DNA from: an uncultured Luminiphilus sp.
GTDB lineage: Bacteria; Pseudomonadota; Gammaproteobacteria; Pseudomonadales; Halieaceae
DNA: 52,877 nt
Reading direction: 5' to 3'
Assembly (NCBI GenBank): GCA_905182485.1
Contig: CAJJBO010000011.1
Location: forward strand, 1 to 52,877
The notes below the pieces were generated by a model, which was given only the letters and a program-made list of their open reading frames with translations, was not told where the DNA came from and ran no database searches. The position numbers and the translations under genes are program-made. Positions within the stretch are counted from its first letter, which is position 1. Every line of letters starts with the position of its first letter. This document shows positions 1 to 9,005 of this stretch, in pieces.

Positions 1-191
1 GCTACGGCAAAAAGATCATGGTAGGCAATATGCTGGGGTCGTCCCTGGCGATGGCGCCCGCACTGGTCGTGGCTCAAGGGGCTGATTTTGTCGATCTCGA
101 TGGCCCACTCTGGCAGCTCGACGATGTCGAGCCGCCACTGTCCATCGTGCGAGGGGTTATCGCGCCGCCAGACCCTGAACTGTGGGGTTAG
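1..191 (+). CDS. Dipeptide epimerase (enolase superfamily), C-terminal end only
   Basis: The frame enters from outside the window (first whole codon at base 3) and stops at 189-191, leaving about 62 residues. They read MVGNMLGSSLAMAPA and then FVDLDGPLW. This pairing of a glycine-rich SSLAMAP segment with a VDLDGP strand is the C-terminal end of the barrel domain of L-Ala-D/L-Glu epimerases and related muconate-lactonizing-type enolase superfamily members. Such enzymes epimerise dipeptides released from peptidoglycan in the cytoplasm. The catalytic Lys and metal ligands lie upstream and cannot be seen, so substrate specificity is inference. A short hairpin (197-211, 6-bp stem) follows the stop but has no T-run. 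Confidence 0.6.
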   Translation, partial: YGKKIMVGNMLGSSLAMAPALVVAQGADFVDLDGPLWQLDDVEPPLSIVRGVIAPPDPELWG

Positions 192-320
192 TATTCGTGG
201 CGCTCCGCCACCTTCCTCAGTCAGCATCGCTAGCGCTCAGGGAGCAGTGAGCTCAGGCTCTTCGGACTGCCTCGCCCAACTAACGGCGGGATACTGAATA
301 ACCGGCGCAGCACTGTTGCT

Positions 321-339
321 AATGATAATCATTATCATT
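321..339. promoter_or_regulatory. Fur box
   Basis: The bases at 323-337 read TGATAAT-C-ATTATCA, an exact 7-1-7 match to the ferric uptake regulator consensus. The flanks extend it to a 9-1-9 palindrome over 321-339. It lies 37 bases before the ATG at 376 in a gap that follows the epimerase gene, where a promoter for the next genes should be. Iron-replete Fur would be expected to repress the downstream genes. Confidence 0.9.
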
Positions 340-375
340 AATATGGTTTTTCAACGGGAAAGAAGAGCGATTCTG

Positions 376-843
376 ATGTCGGATATCCGCGCCGGTTTTT
401 GTGAGAAGCATTGGCAAGCGATGCGAGGATGTGGTTTTTTTGCGGCTCGCGTCTGGTTGGGCTGTTTGGAGTCCGGCATTACCGCGATTAAGGGCCGTCA
501 GTTGACGGCGGCAGAGCCGCAACTGATCAAGGCATTTGTGGCGGGGAAGCTCTTCTTCCGCGAGCATGAAGTCACGGAAGACGCCCTTGCCATATTGACG
601 GATACGACGGCCGCGCTGTATGTGTGTCTGATCAACAGAGGGGAAACACAGCTTGCTACTGAGGTGGTGAGCTCCACCGCTCACACGCTGTCGCGCGTGA
701 TGGCCAATGGTTACTTGCGCAAAGCGGCGCTAAATGCCTGCCACCACCTGATGAGCCTGCGCGATATACCCACACACATCTCCCCATCTGTGCAGTTAGC
801 GATGAGTCGTTACGTCGAAAATCCCAAAGCGATTGCACACTGA
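376..843 (+). CDS. Unknown protein, Fur-controlled
   Basis: A 155-residue protein starting MSDIRAG; I do not recognise a family. I chose the ATG at 376 because a purine-rich ribosome site (AAGAAGAG, about 357-367) precedes it. Upstream in-frame starts at 316 and 343 would overlap or abut the Fur box. No signal peptide or membrane segment is obvious; several hydrophobic and Ala-rich helices are likely. It is first after the Fur box and is followed 84 bases later by a peroxiredoxin gene on the same strand, so an iron- or oxidative-stress-related role is suggested by context only. Confidence 0.6.
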   Translation: MSDIRAGFCEKHWQAMRGCGFFAARVWLGCLESGITAIKGRQLTAAEPQLIKAFVAGKLFFREHEVTEDALAILTDTTAALYVCLINRGETQLATEVVSSTAHTLSRVMANGYLRKAALNACHHLMSLRDIPTHISPSVQLAMSRYVENPKAIAH

Positions 844-927
844 GCCACACTCTGCCGGGCAGTTCGGTGAGCGGTGGGGTAAACGAGCCGTGCCATTGCA
901 GCGTTTTTAAAGCACCGGAGCACCGTT

Positions 928-1500
928 TTGAAAAAGACAGGCAGGTTACCCAACGTCACGTTTCATTTGCGTGAGCGACACTCGGATGTCAGGGAGGAAA
1001 ATCCTTTTCGCTGGGTGCAAAAAAGCAGTGAGGCGCTGTTCGCGGGCAAGACGGTCATTATTGTGGGGGTGCCGGGCGCTTTTGCGCCTATTTGTACAGC
1101 GAATCATGTTCCGCGATTCGAGATGCTCCACGAACAATTTCTGGCTGAGGGCGTGGACGAGATCTTCTGCACCGCCGTCAACGATGCCTTTGTCATGCGC
1201 CAGTGGGCACTATCGATCGATGTTGGCAAGGTCCAGATGCTCCCTGACGGTAATGGCACCTTTGCGAGAAGAATGGGCGCGCTCGTAGGTAAGGATAATC
1301 TGGGCTTTGGGGCTCGATCGTGGCGCTACGCCTTGCTGGCGAAGGACAGTCAAATTACGACGGTTTTTGCCGAAGAAGGATTGCAAGATGACGCCGTGGA
1401 AGACCCCTTTGAGCGCTCAGATGCCGACGCGATGTTGGCTTATCTGCGCGGAGAAACGCCGGGAGGCGTGGTCAGCGCGACTCGTTCATTTTCTGGTTAG
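928..1500 (+). CDS. Peroxiredoxin, Prx5 type
   Basis: This 190-residue thiol peroxidase reduces H2O2 or organic peroxides using glutathione or glutaredoxin as partner. The peroxidatic Cys is at residue 56 in VPGAFAPICTANHVPRF, the Prx5 signature around the Pxxx(T/S)xxC motif (here PxxxIC, so the usual Thr/Ser two before Cys is Pro-Ile). The following segment IFCTAVNDAFVMRQWA is the second conserved Prx5 block, with a possible resolving Cys. The start is a TTG at 928 preceded by CCGGAG; no ATG fits better. It sits between two same-strand genes downstream of the Fur box, and a peroxidase in an iron-controlled unit makes sense because free iron drives peroxide damage. No glutaredoxin domain is fused. 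Confidence 0.88.
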   Translation: MKKTGRLPNVTFHLRERHSDVREENPFRWVQKSSEALFAGKTVIIVGVPGAFAPICTANHVPRFEMLHEQFLAEGVDEIFCTAVNDAFVMRQWALSIDVGKVQMLPDGNGTFARRMGALVGKDNLGFGARSWRYALLAKDSQITTVFAEEGLQDDAVEDPFERSDADAMLAYLRGETPGGVVSATRSFSG

Positions 1501-1600
1501 TCGAAAGAGATCACAATCGGGCGATAGGCCCGAGCCGCGCGTTGTTTTTTCGAGGACTGAGTTCGATTAGCGTTGTTTTTATAACTTGAGGAGAGCAGTC

Positions 1601-2758
1601 ATGCGGTATCAAATCATAAAAATGTCAGCCCTGTTACTGGTAAGCGGATTACTCGCAGTACAGAGTCTGTGGGCGGAAGACACGTTGACTGTCAGCGACA
1701 AGCCCACGCCGCGCCAGTACACCTACTCATGGATGTTCTCTGATGCCGAGGAGATGAAGCCGCGTGGGGGCACGACCGCTGGGCCTAACGTGGTGCTCGA
1801 CCAGCAGGTCTCCGCCGGTTTCCAGCGGCTCCAGTCTACCGAATTCACACGATTGGACCGAGATCGACAGGCGATTTTGTCGATGGCTGGAGCGTATCGA
1901 ACGAGCTTTGACTTTATTGAAACGGTGGGATTTACCCCTGAGTACGAGCCGCCAGCGCCCTATCAGAGTTGGGGAACCGAGCGCGTGTACGTAGTCGCTA
2001 ACGAGCTAGAATTCATCAGTCTCCAGCACATTATTGTCATGCATTTTGCGGCAGAGGACGGCACGCTGTCAGCGCCTATGGTAGTGAAACATTGGCGACA
2101 AGACTGGCAGTACCAGGATACCGCGATGCATGCTTTTCAAGGCCAGGGGGTGTTCAAGCGGCAAGCCCTAGACGCTACGGCAGCCGCGGGCACGTGGACG
2201 CAAACCGTCTATCAGGTAGACGACTCCCCGCGCTACGAGGCCATCGGGCGTTGGACCCATACGTCGGGCGTTTCCTTTTGGCAATCGGATGATCGCCGGC
2301 GTCCGCTGCCTCGGCGCGAGTTCAGTGTCCGAGATGATTATCAGACGTTGTTCGGATCGCACCGGATCACCATCACGCCTCATGGTTGGACTCAGGAAGA
2401 GGATGCCTTGAAATTAGTGCTGGATGACCGCAACCATCCCCGTGCTGAGCAACCCTATTTGGCTCGCGAGGCGGGATTGTCACGTTACGATCGGATAGTG
2501 GGATACGATTTCAGCGCGGGGGACGACTACTGGCGCAATACGGGACCTTTTTGGTCACGAGTTAGAGACTATTGGACAGCACTATATCGCAACGAATCGA
2601 CCTTCTACTTCGTCAAATCGGTGGAGGGAGTCCCACTGTATATGGCCTTGTTTGACATGGCAGAAGAACCCTTTGAGACCGTTGAGCAGACGGACGCTGC
2701 GATTCGCGACACAGTGAGCCGCTATGTCACTGTGGGTGGCTTGGCGGTGACAGACTAG
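1601..2758 (+). CDS. Exported protein, DUF6607-like
   Basis: The ATG at 1601 follows a strong GAGGAGAG site and opens a Sec signal peptide (MRYQIIKM, then a hydrophobic run ending SLWA), so the roughly 385-residue protein is exported. The body carries FDFIETVGF, PYQSWGTERVYV, FISLQHIIVMHF and VVKHWRQDWQYQ. I associate these blocks with the DUF6607 family, whose members often sit near haem or iron uptake genes; this assignment is from memory and not searched. It is third in the Fur-headed unit, which agrees with an iron- or haem-related envelope role. No catalytic motif is evident. Confidence 0.6.
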   Translation: MRYQIIKMSALLLVSGLLAVQSLWAEDTLTVSDKPTPRQYTYSWMFSDAEEMKPRGGTTAGPNVVLDQQVSAGFQRLQSTEFTRLDRDRQAILSMAGAYRTSFDFIETVGFTPEYEPPAPYQSWGTERVYVVANELEFISLQHIIVMHFAAEDGTLSAPMVVKHWRQDWQYQDTAMHAFQGQGVFKRQALDATAAAGTWTQTVYQVDDSPRYEAIGRWTHTSGVSFWQSDDRRRPLPRREFSVRDDYQTLFGSHRITITPHGWTQEEDALKLVLDDRNHPRAEQPYLAREAGLSRYDRIVGYDFSAGDDYWRNTGPFWSRVRDYWTALYRNESTFYFVKSVEGVPLYMALFDMAEEPFETVEQTDAAIRDTVSRYVTVGGLAVTD

Positions 2759-2782
2759 CGTCTTGAACTTTGATTTTGACGA

Positions 2783-2980
2783 GTGACGTCGAGCGCTGCC
2801 GTGCGACAGCGATCTAAATTGTGCGAGAGCTGTTCAGCCGAAACGCCAACCCTCTATCGGTGTCGAGCCGGGCGCTTCAGTGCGTGGCGCTTCTTATGCT
2901 CTCGTTGCCTCAATGCGCTGAAGGTGAAATGTCCCGAGACTTACCAGTACGGCGGTACTTGGAAACGTTTTAAAAAATAG
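2783..2980 (+). CDS. Small protein with two CxxC pairs
   Basis: A 65-residue basic protein begun by GTG at 2783, only 24 bases after the DUF6607-like gene. It carries CESC near residue 14 and CSRC near residue 38, spaced as in a zinc ribbon, and ends in a Lys-rich tail (WKRFKK). The Cys pairs suggest structural zinc or iron binding. There is no recognisable domain beyond that, and no clear ribosome site. It may be the last gene of the Fur-controlled unit. Confidence 0.45.
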   Translation: MTSSAAVRQRSKLCESCSAETPTLYRCRAGRFSAWRFLCSRCLNALKVKCPETYQYGGTWKRFKK

Positions 2981-3037
2981 AACGCGCCCACCTGAGCCAG
3001 CTACCACAAGCGCCGCAGTCTTCGTTACACTTCGGTT

Positions 3038-3869
3038 GTGGATCTGATGATGATGGCATTGCCCGTATTTGCGTTGCTCATGGTGGCTGAGGCCACTGTG
3101 ACCAGTTTGCGCGGACACAACGTTTACGCCCTCAAGGATTTTGGCGGCTCGATGTCACAGCTGGGTATTAATATCGCGGTGCGCCTTGCCATCAGTGGCG
3201 CGCTGATTGGGCTGCACTTTTGGCTCTACCAGTTTCGGGTGTTTGAGGTGGCCGCTGGGCCGTGGGGTTGGCTCCTGACCTTCGTCACGATTGACTTTGT
3301 TTTTTATGGCTACCATCGCGCTCAGCACCGGGTACGATTTTTGTGGTGCGCGCACGTGGTGCATCACTCCAGCGAGCACATGAATCTCGGTACCGCGCTG
3401 CGACAATCGCCCACCGGACCGTTTACCAGGGCGCTCTTTTATTGGCCGTTGCCCTCCAGTGGCATTGAAAATAGCGTTGGCCAGTGCTGGGGCAATCGGC
3501 GGTGTACCTGGCTCACCCGAAGTGGTCAAAAAGCTTTGGGCGCCGCTGGAGTGGCTGTTTGTGACGCCTTCGCACCACCGTGCACACCACGGCTCGAATC
3601 CCGAGTACGTCGATAAGAACTACGGCAATTTTTTGATTATTTGGGATCGACTATTTGGCACTTTCGAACCCGAGGTCGCGCGGGTGCAGTATGGCCTGCT
3701 GACCAATATTAATACCTACAATCCGCTGCGCATTGCATTCAGTGCATGGCTCAAGCTGTTCCGTGATTCGCTAGCAGCCCGCTCCCTAACCGATCTGTGT
3801 GGGCTGTGGTTGCGTCCGCCCCGCGAGCAGGCAGAAGGGCTGCCGAGGACGGCTCATCCGAGCCGCTAA
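3038..3869 (+). CDS. Sterol desaturase / fatty acid hydroxylase family, frameshifted
   Basis: This is a di-iron integral-membrane oxygenase of the fatty acid hydroxylase superfamily. The three histidine boxes are all present: HRAQH near residue 94, HVVHHSSEHMN soon after, and HHRAHHG in the second half, with hydrophobic helices around them. The first part reads in one frame to about 3440 and the second in another from about 3459 (through PLEWLFVTPSHH to the stop at 3867-3869). At least one indel therefore lies at roughly 3440-3520, where the sequence also fits the family poorly, so a second indel is likely. The start is a GTG at 3038, since no upstream in-frame start exists before a stop. The total length (about 277 codons) is normal, favouring sequence error over decay. 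Confidence 0.8.
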
Positions 3870-3876
3870 CGCCCCG

Positions 3877-5622
3877 CTATTGCTCGGCGCTTTGCTCGGT
3901 AACCCAGTCGGTGACAGACTCCTCGAGCATGGGCAGCGTGATACTGCCCATGCCAACCACGCGGTCGTGGAAGCCTCGAAGATCAAAGCCCTGACCTAAG
4001 CTCGATTCTGCCAGTGTGCGCAGACGACGCAGTTCAATCATGCCGAGCATGTAGGAGGTGGCCTGACCCGGCCATGAGATGTAGCGGTCGATCTCGTTCT
4101 GGATATCCACCGCCGCCCAGCCCGAGTTGTCCATCATGTAGTCGACCGCTTGTTGGCGCGTCCAACCCATCGTGTGCAGGCCGCTGTCCATGACCAGTCG
4201 CGAGGCTCTCGCAATCTGATCGGAGTACAGACCGATACGATCCAGGGGAGTGGGGTAAAGACCCAACTCATCGGCCAGACGCTCCGAGTAGAGTGCCCAA
4301 CCCTCACCGTAGCCCGAGTTCCATAAATACCGAGCCAGCGTGTGCTGGGTGTCGCCCAGTTCTAATGCAATTGCGCCCTGCAAGTGGTGCCCGGGATAGG
4401 TCTCGTGATGCAGCGTGGCAAGCTGATTCGATTTAGAGCGACCAGTAGGGTCGGTGACGGCAATATAAAAGATGCCGGGGCGGGTGCCGTCCTCCGAGGA
4501 AGAGTGATACTCGCCGGAGCCGCTCGCGGCAAACTCGGGATAGGGTTTCACCAGTACGTCGGCCTTGGGCAGTGTCCCAAACGCGCGGGGCATTGCTGCT
4601 TTGACGGCGTCAAGCGCGTCGGTGGAGTACTTGAGTACGGCGTCCTCTGACTCAAAGGTAAAGGCGGGGTCTTCGTTGACCCGACGCAGAAATTCAGAGA
4701 CATTCCCCCCACCAAAGTGCTCGTCCAGGGTCACTTGGATTTCTTTTCGTATGTTGGCCACCTGCTCAAGCCCCACTGCATGGATCTCGTCAGCCGGCAC
4801 TGCCTTGGTGACAAATGATTGAATTAGGGCCGGGTAGCAGGCTTCACCGTTTGGGTTGGCTGAGACGGCCAATGCTTCGCGAGCCTGGGCAAGATAGTCG
4901 TTCTCGATGAAGTCAGCGTAGCGGTTGAGCGCGGGCACGATTTCTTCAGTGTAAATCGCCTCAACTGCGCCTTTGAAGGCCGCATCGTCAGTGCGCTGAC
5001 TAGGACCGAGAAAAATGCTGTCCCGAGCAATCAGTGAGCGCACCTGGCGTGGCACGGCCTCTACGGTGACGCGGGGTGCGCTATAACCCAATACCAGACC
5101 CTCGCGGAGATTCGTCATTTCGTTGTCGATGTACGCTGGTATGGCGGCGAGCCGCGTCAGCGCTTGCGCCCTCAAATCCGGTGTCTCGACCGGCTGCAGA
5201 TCAAAGACAAAGGGTATCCAGGTATGCCAGCTGGTGGTGGTGCTCGCTTGCCACAGCTCGGTACGGCAGATCCGCAGGGCTACTGAGGCTTCCAGTTCCT
5301 CCTTGAGCAGACCATAGGTCACCCAGTCGCGGCTGCCCACCTCAGTGGGCTTCTCTATCGCGTCAAAACGCGCCAGCCAGGCATCTTTTTTTTGTTGCCA
5401 TGCGGTTAATCCGGCCAGAGAGTTGTCGGGTAGCCGATCATGCCGTGACCCCTCGATAGAATAGTAGGTACCCATTAGTGAGTCCTGCTCCATCCATGCC
5501 GCTAGATACTCGTCGGCGAGGGTTTCGATGGGGCTGTTCTCTGGTGTTGTCGGTGAGGGATCGTGACACCCAGCAAGCGTCAGCGATAAGCCGAGCGTGA
5601 GTAGAAGCTGTGCGGGGCGCAT
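3877..5622 (-). CDS. DUF885 family lipoprotein, putative metallopeptidase-like
   Basis: A 581-residue protein on the minus strand. ATG at 5622 has a GGAGG site seven bases upstream; a longer TTG start at 5634 would swallow that site. The N terminus is a lipoprotein signal with lipobox LAGC, so it should be anchored in the envelope. Around residues 402-412 is HHETYPGHHLQ, the hallmark HExxPGH motif of DUF885 proteins, which resemble gluzincin peptidases. The family is common in marine gammaproteobacteria, but its substrate is not established. The gene converges on the sterol-desaturase gene with only 7 bases between the stops. Confidence 0.85.
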   Translation of the reverse strand: MRPAQLLLTLGLSLTLAGCHDPSPTTPENSPIETLADEYLAAWMEQDSLMGTYYSIEGSRHDRLPDNSLAGLTAWQQKKDAWLARFDAIEKPTEVGSRDWVTYGLLKEELEASVALRICRTELWQASTTTSWHTWIPFVFDLQPVETPDLRAQALTRLAAIPAYIDNEMTNLREGLVLGYSAPRVTVEAVPRQVRSLIARDSIFLGPSQRTDDAAFKGAVEAIYTEEIVPALNRYADFIENDYLAQAREALAVSANPNGEACYPALIQSFVTKAVPADEIHAVGLEQVANIRKEIQVTLDEHFGGGNVSEFLRRVNEDPAFTFESEDAVLKYSTDALDAVKAAMPRAFGTLPKADVLVKPYPEFAASGSGEYHSSSEDGTRPGIFYIAVTDPTGRSKSNQLATLHHETYPGHHLQGAIALELGDTQHTLARYLWNSGYGEGWALYSERLADELGLYPTPLDRIGLYSDQIARASRLVMDSGLHTMGWTRQQAVDYMMDNSGWAAVDIQNEIDRYISWPGQATSYMLGMIELRRLRTLAESSLGQGFDLRGFHDRVVGMGSITLPMLEESVTDWVTEQSAEQ

Positions 5623-5947
5623 TGTTGCCTCCAATAGAGCCGGACAGTGATGCCGTATTATGGGACTTCTGGGCCGCGGAAGGAAATGGCCGGTAGCAAA
5701 ACTGGGCTAACCCTCGCCATGACAAAACGAGACCACTCGATGCAGTTTGGAAAGGTGTTATCGCTTTGCTCGAGAGGTTTTTTTAACTCCTTTAGGCTGG
5801 CCTTGAGTGCGTGCTGCCTAGCGAAGCTGGAATCGATGACAGGCTGCTGTCGGAGCAAGCCTTCGATATCGTGTGACTGAAAAGATTCACGCTCATGGCG
5901 CAAAGTGTCGGGTTCACCGCAGCCAGTGAGTCGGGCTGCCTGTTTTT
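5623..5947. other. Gene-poor stretch
   Basis: This gap lies between the 3' end of the glycosyltransferase gene and the start of the DUF885 gene, both on the minus strand. It must hold the DUF885 promoter. A minus-strand frame of 81 codons (5658-5903) has a TTG start, no ribosome site and no recognised family, so I did not call it. Confidence 0.5.
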
Positions 5948-7228
5948 CTAAAAGCTCCAGCCAAAATGCGCGTAAATCACGTCACGAAGGCCGCTCGGCG
6001 TGCCGGTATGGGTGACGGGCCATTGGTCGGGTAAGCGCATGGTTTCATTGAGTGTGAGGTTAGGGAAATGATGATCCCTCAGTAGGTGAATGATCTTGAG
6101 TAGTCTGAATCCGTCGAGCCAAGTGTGAATATGCTGCTGACGTGCCGCGTCAGATCGGCCCGCGGTATGAATGTGTCGTAGGGCCTTTTGGTAACCCCAT
6201 TGAGTCAGCAGGCGTTCCAGATCGGCGCCGATAGCAGCACCTAGATGCTCGACCAATTGCGCTTGCGTGTCCGTCTCGGGTTCATTGCACCAGTGTCGAA
6301 AAAGTTGTCGCAGCTGCCCCAGTGCCGCAAAACAGTCAGCGTGATAAAAGAGCGGCACATCGCAAGGGTTCGTCGCGTCCATTAACCGCCCCACCGCAGG
6401 GCCAGTGCCAAAGGGCACTCGGTTCGATTGTCGTGAGGTAATGCTGACACCGATACCGCCCGCGCGATGAATCGGTCCCACTTTGGCGAGTTTATTGAGC
6501 AGGTAAAAATCTTCGGCTGCGTTGCGTAGCGGCATACCGCGGACTGCGGCATACGCGTGACTGTGGATGACGCAGCTGCTGCCCAGAGTATGGAACGCAT
6601 AGGGCGAGCCAATGGCTTGCAGGTGCAATACGTAGTGATGCATTTTGAGCTCATAAATGAGCGTTGCGTGAGAGAGGGCCGGATCATCTGTGGCGACATG
6701 GGTGAAGGGCAGGGATACCGCGCTCGCCTGACTCGGCCACGAGCAGGTGAGCAGGCTTGCATCCCACTCGGTGTCGGCATCGGTGGAATAAATCCAAGGT
6801 GAGCTCACGGTGTGACGATCAATGAAGGTGAGTGCAATATCGCAGCCGACTCGGCGGGCACGCCCCACCCCTTGATCACAGGGCGTCGCGCCCTCAAGCA
6901 GCTCCAGGTCAATGCTCAGTATCGAAAAAGAGGGGCTCATCTCGTGCAGACCGTACCCGAGTTGCAAGGAGTGGCGGGGCAGCGCAGCGAGCGCCGCTTT
7001 GAGGGGTTGATTGACCTCTGGCGCGCTGGAAAAGGGACGGTTGATGACGACTATGAGTAGGAGTGAGGCCGTCTCGAAGGCCTGTGCGAAGCGGTGGATA
7101 AATCCGGGGCTCTCATCAAAACAGGGTAGCACCATGACGTGTTGCCATTCGTCTTCGAGCACGGGGCAACCCATTGGCAGCAGTGCGTACTGCGCGAGGT
7201 ACTGATCGATCGCGCGACGGTGCGTCAT
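5948..7228 (-). CDS. Glycosyltransferase-like protein (GT-A fold)
   Basis: A 426-residue protein with ATG at 7228, two bases after the miaE stop, so the two are almost certainly co-transcribed. The first part has VMVLPCFDE, typical of the first strand of GT2-type transferases. Near residue 148 is YSTDADTEW, a DxD-like metal/nucleotide-sugar motif. Near residue 240 is AAEDFYLLNKLAKVG, resembling the ED-containing acceptor region. No membrane helix is obvious. The sugar donor and acceptor are unknown. The fixed position after a tRNA-modifying gene is intriguing but does not define the role. Confidence 0.6.
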   Translation of the reverse strand: MTHRRAIDQYLAQYALLPMGCPVLEDEWQHVMVLPCFDESPGFIHRFAQAFETASLLLIVVINRPFSSAPEVNQPLKAALAALPRHSLQLGYGLHEMSPSFSILSIDLELLEGATPCDQGVGRARRVGCDIALTFIDRHTVSSPWIYSTDADTEWDASLLTCSWPSQASAVSLPFTHVATDDPALSHATLIYELKMHHYVLHLQAIGSPYAFHTLGSSCVIHSHAYAAVRGMPLRNAAEDFYLLNKLAKVGPIHRAGGIGVSITSRQSNRVPFGTGPAVGRLMDATNPCDVPLFYHADCFAALGQLRQLFRHWCNEPETDTQAQLVEHLGAAIGADLERLLTQWGYQKALRHIHTAGRSDAARQQHIHTWLDGFRLLKIIHLLRDHHFPNLTLNETMRLPDQWPVTHTGTPSGLRDVIYAHFGWSF

Positions 7229-7230
7229 GC

Positions 7231-7809
7231 TCAGTGCAGCGCTGCTCTGATCGGCAACGTTTGCAGGCAGTGCGCTTCGGCCATCAGCAGCTCTTGCCAG
7301 CGCGCATCGATCATCTCCGCCGTAAAGTATTCATGCGCTAGGTCTAGAAACAGCGCAAAGTGTCTTGATTCCGAGCGTGCGAGTGAGGCATAAAAACGCT
7401 GTAATTCGCCACTCCGCAATCCTGTTGCGACTAAGGCGAATCGCTCTGCGCCGCGTGCCTCAATCACCGCACCAGTCAGTAATCGATCGAGCAAGTACAC
7501 CTCTGAATCAGATCTAATCCAGCTGCGAATTTCATTCACATAGGGGTCTTTTTTATCGGCACCCAATTGCAGTTGGCGCCGTTGAATATGCTTGATGACC
7601 TCGCGGAAGTGAACCATTTCTTCTACGGCAAGTTCCGACATGGCGGTCACAAGCCGGGTTCGATCGGGATAGTGAGACAGCATGGATAGCGCCATACCCG
7701 CCGCCTTTTTTTCAGCGGCAGCATGATCCAACAAGAACTGATCAAAGTTATCGAGCACACAGGTCAGCCACGTGTCGGGTGACGAGCAGAGTAAGGGTGA
7801 TTCGGGCAT
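7231..7809 (-). CDS. miaE: tRNA-(ms2io6A) hydroxylase MiaE
   Basis: MiaE is a non-haem di-iron monooxygenase that hydroxylates 2-methylthio-N6-isopentenyladenosine at position 37 of tRNAs reading UNN codons. The 192-residue length is normal. Two helical ligand pairs are visible: HAAAEKKAAG followed by ELAVEEMVHFREV in the first half, and EARGAERF followed by ARSESRHFALF in the second, giving the expected Glu/His four-helix-bundle ligands. The gene has an ATG at 7809 and leads a two-gene unit with the glycosyltransferase-like gene. MiaE is characteristic of gammaproteobacteria and some other aerobes, which supports the host assignment. Confidence 0.92.
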   Translation of the reverse strand: MPESPLLCSSPDTWLTCVLDNFDQFLLDHAAAEKKAAGMALSMLSHYPDRTRLVTAMSELAVEEMVHFREVIKHIQRRQLQLGADKKDPYVNEIRSWIRSDSEVYLLDRLLTGAVIEARGAERFALVATGLRSGELQRFYASLARSESRHFALFLDLAHEYFTAEMIDARWQELLMAEAHCLQTLPIRAALH

Positions 7810-7884
7810 GGCACATTAACCGGTCGCTTTACTGCCTGATAGCGTAGCGCAGTTAATTCTCGGTGACACAGCAGATTTTTGAAG

Positions 7885-8937
7885 TTACTGATCTGACGGC
7901 ATCACCGTTCTCCAGGCACCGGGTTCCAGTACCCAAAAAGCGGTTTGCGGCATCTGCTGCTCGCGGAGTGCCCCCTCGAGATCGATGAGCGGCTGGTCTA
8001 TCGTTTCCCAGGTGAGCTGAAACACGCCAAAGTGAATGCCGAGACTCTGTTCACTGTTAAGGTCCCGATGGGCCCGCACGGCTTCCTCTGGATTGAGGTG
8101 GATATCTTTCATGAACCACCGCGGTTCGTAGGCGCCGATCGGCAGTAGGCTCAAGGCAAAAGGCCCATAGCGTTCGCCCTGTGCTTTAAAGTGAGGCGAG
8201 TAGCCCGTGTCGCCAGCAAAGTAGAGATTACCAGCCGGGGTTTCGATGACAAATGAGCCCCACAGCGTTTTCATTTGATCGTGCATACCCCGTCCTGAAC
8301 GGTGTTGGCATTCGACAAAGTGCACGGTCGCGTTACCCACGTTGTACTGCTCGCCCCAGTCCAGTTCTATCGCCTGCGCAAAACCTTGTTTTTTCAGCAG
8401 CTTGGCGTTGCCGAGTCCCGAGATAATCACCGGCTCTTTTTCTTGCTGCTGGCGCAGTGTTGTTAGGCTCTTGGTGTCGAGGTGATCGTAGTGGTTGTGG
8501 CTCACCAAGATCACATCAATCTCTGGTAAGGCCTCGATTGGCACGCCAGGCGCACGGACGCGTTTGGGCCCCGCAAATGACACCGGGCTGACGCGCTGTG
8601 ACCAGACTGGGTCAGTGAGGATATTGAGCCCGACGGTTTGAATCAGAACCGTGGCGTGGTTGATATAGGTAATGCGAATGCCTTCGGTCACCCGCGCTAC
8701 CAGCGGATCAGCTGGTGCGTTGTCGACGGCTTTAGGCCAGGGTTTTTCGCTCCAAAGGCTTTGCCACAAAAATTTAGCAATGTCGCCAGCGGCCTTATCC
8801 GAGCCGTTGGTATTTTTAAAGTGCTTACCATCGTAATGGGTGCTCAAAGGCAATTCCTTGTCATCTTTTGTCAGTCCCTCATTCGTGGCGCAACCCACGA
8901 GTAACAGGAGAACACAAAACGCTCGAGTTATAGGCAT
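7885..8937 (-). CDS. Metallo-beta-lactamase-fold lipoprotein, UlaG/NAPE-PLD-like
   Basis: Around residues 144-151 is SHNHYDHLD, the HxHxDH zinc-binding motif of the metallo-beta-lactamase superfamily. Later are FVECQHRSGRG and YFAGDTGYSPHF, giving the further metal ligands found in the NAPE-PLD/RomA-like branch. That branch hydrolyses phosphodiester or lactone bonds. I prefer ATG at 8937 because it gives a clean lipoprotein signal (MPITRAFCVLLLLVGC, lipobox LVGC). A GTG at 8997 would add 20 residues that bury the signal. The gene follows the phospholipase D family gene by about 70 bases, so both may act on envelope phospholipids or related phosphodiesters (inference). Confidence 0.82.
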   Translation of the reverse strand: MPITRAFCVLLLLVGCATNEGLTKDDKELPLSTHYDGKHFKNTNGSDKAAGDIAKFLWQSLWSEKPWPKAVDNAPADPLVARVTEGIRITYINHATVLIQTVGLNILTDPVWSQRVSPVSFAGPKRVRAPGVPIEALPEIDVILVSHNHYDHLDTKSLTTLRQQQEKEPVIISGLGNAKLLKKQGFAQAIELDWGEQYNVGNATVHFVECQHRSGRGMHDQMKTLWGSFVIETPAGNLYFAGDTGYSPHFKAQGERYGPFALSLLPIGAYEPRWFMKDIHLNPEEAVRAHRDLNSEQSLGIHFGVFQLTWETIDQPLIDLEGALREQQMPQTAFWVLEPGAWRTVMPSDQ

Positions 8938-9005
8938 GGGTCGTAAGATCCGATCTATTGAGCAGAAAGACCAGTGCGGCGTCTCGTTAAGGCGCACCTC
9001 GCGTC

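Noticed and set aside
5658-5903. Minus-strand 81-codon gene
   Set aside because: TTG start, no ribosome site, no family, and equal-quality frames on the other strand.
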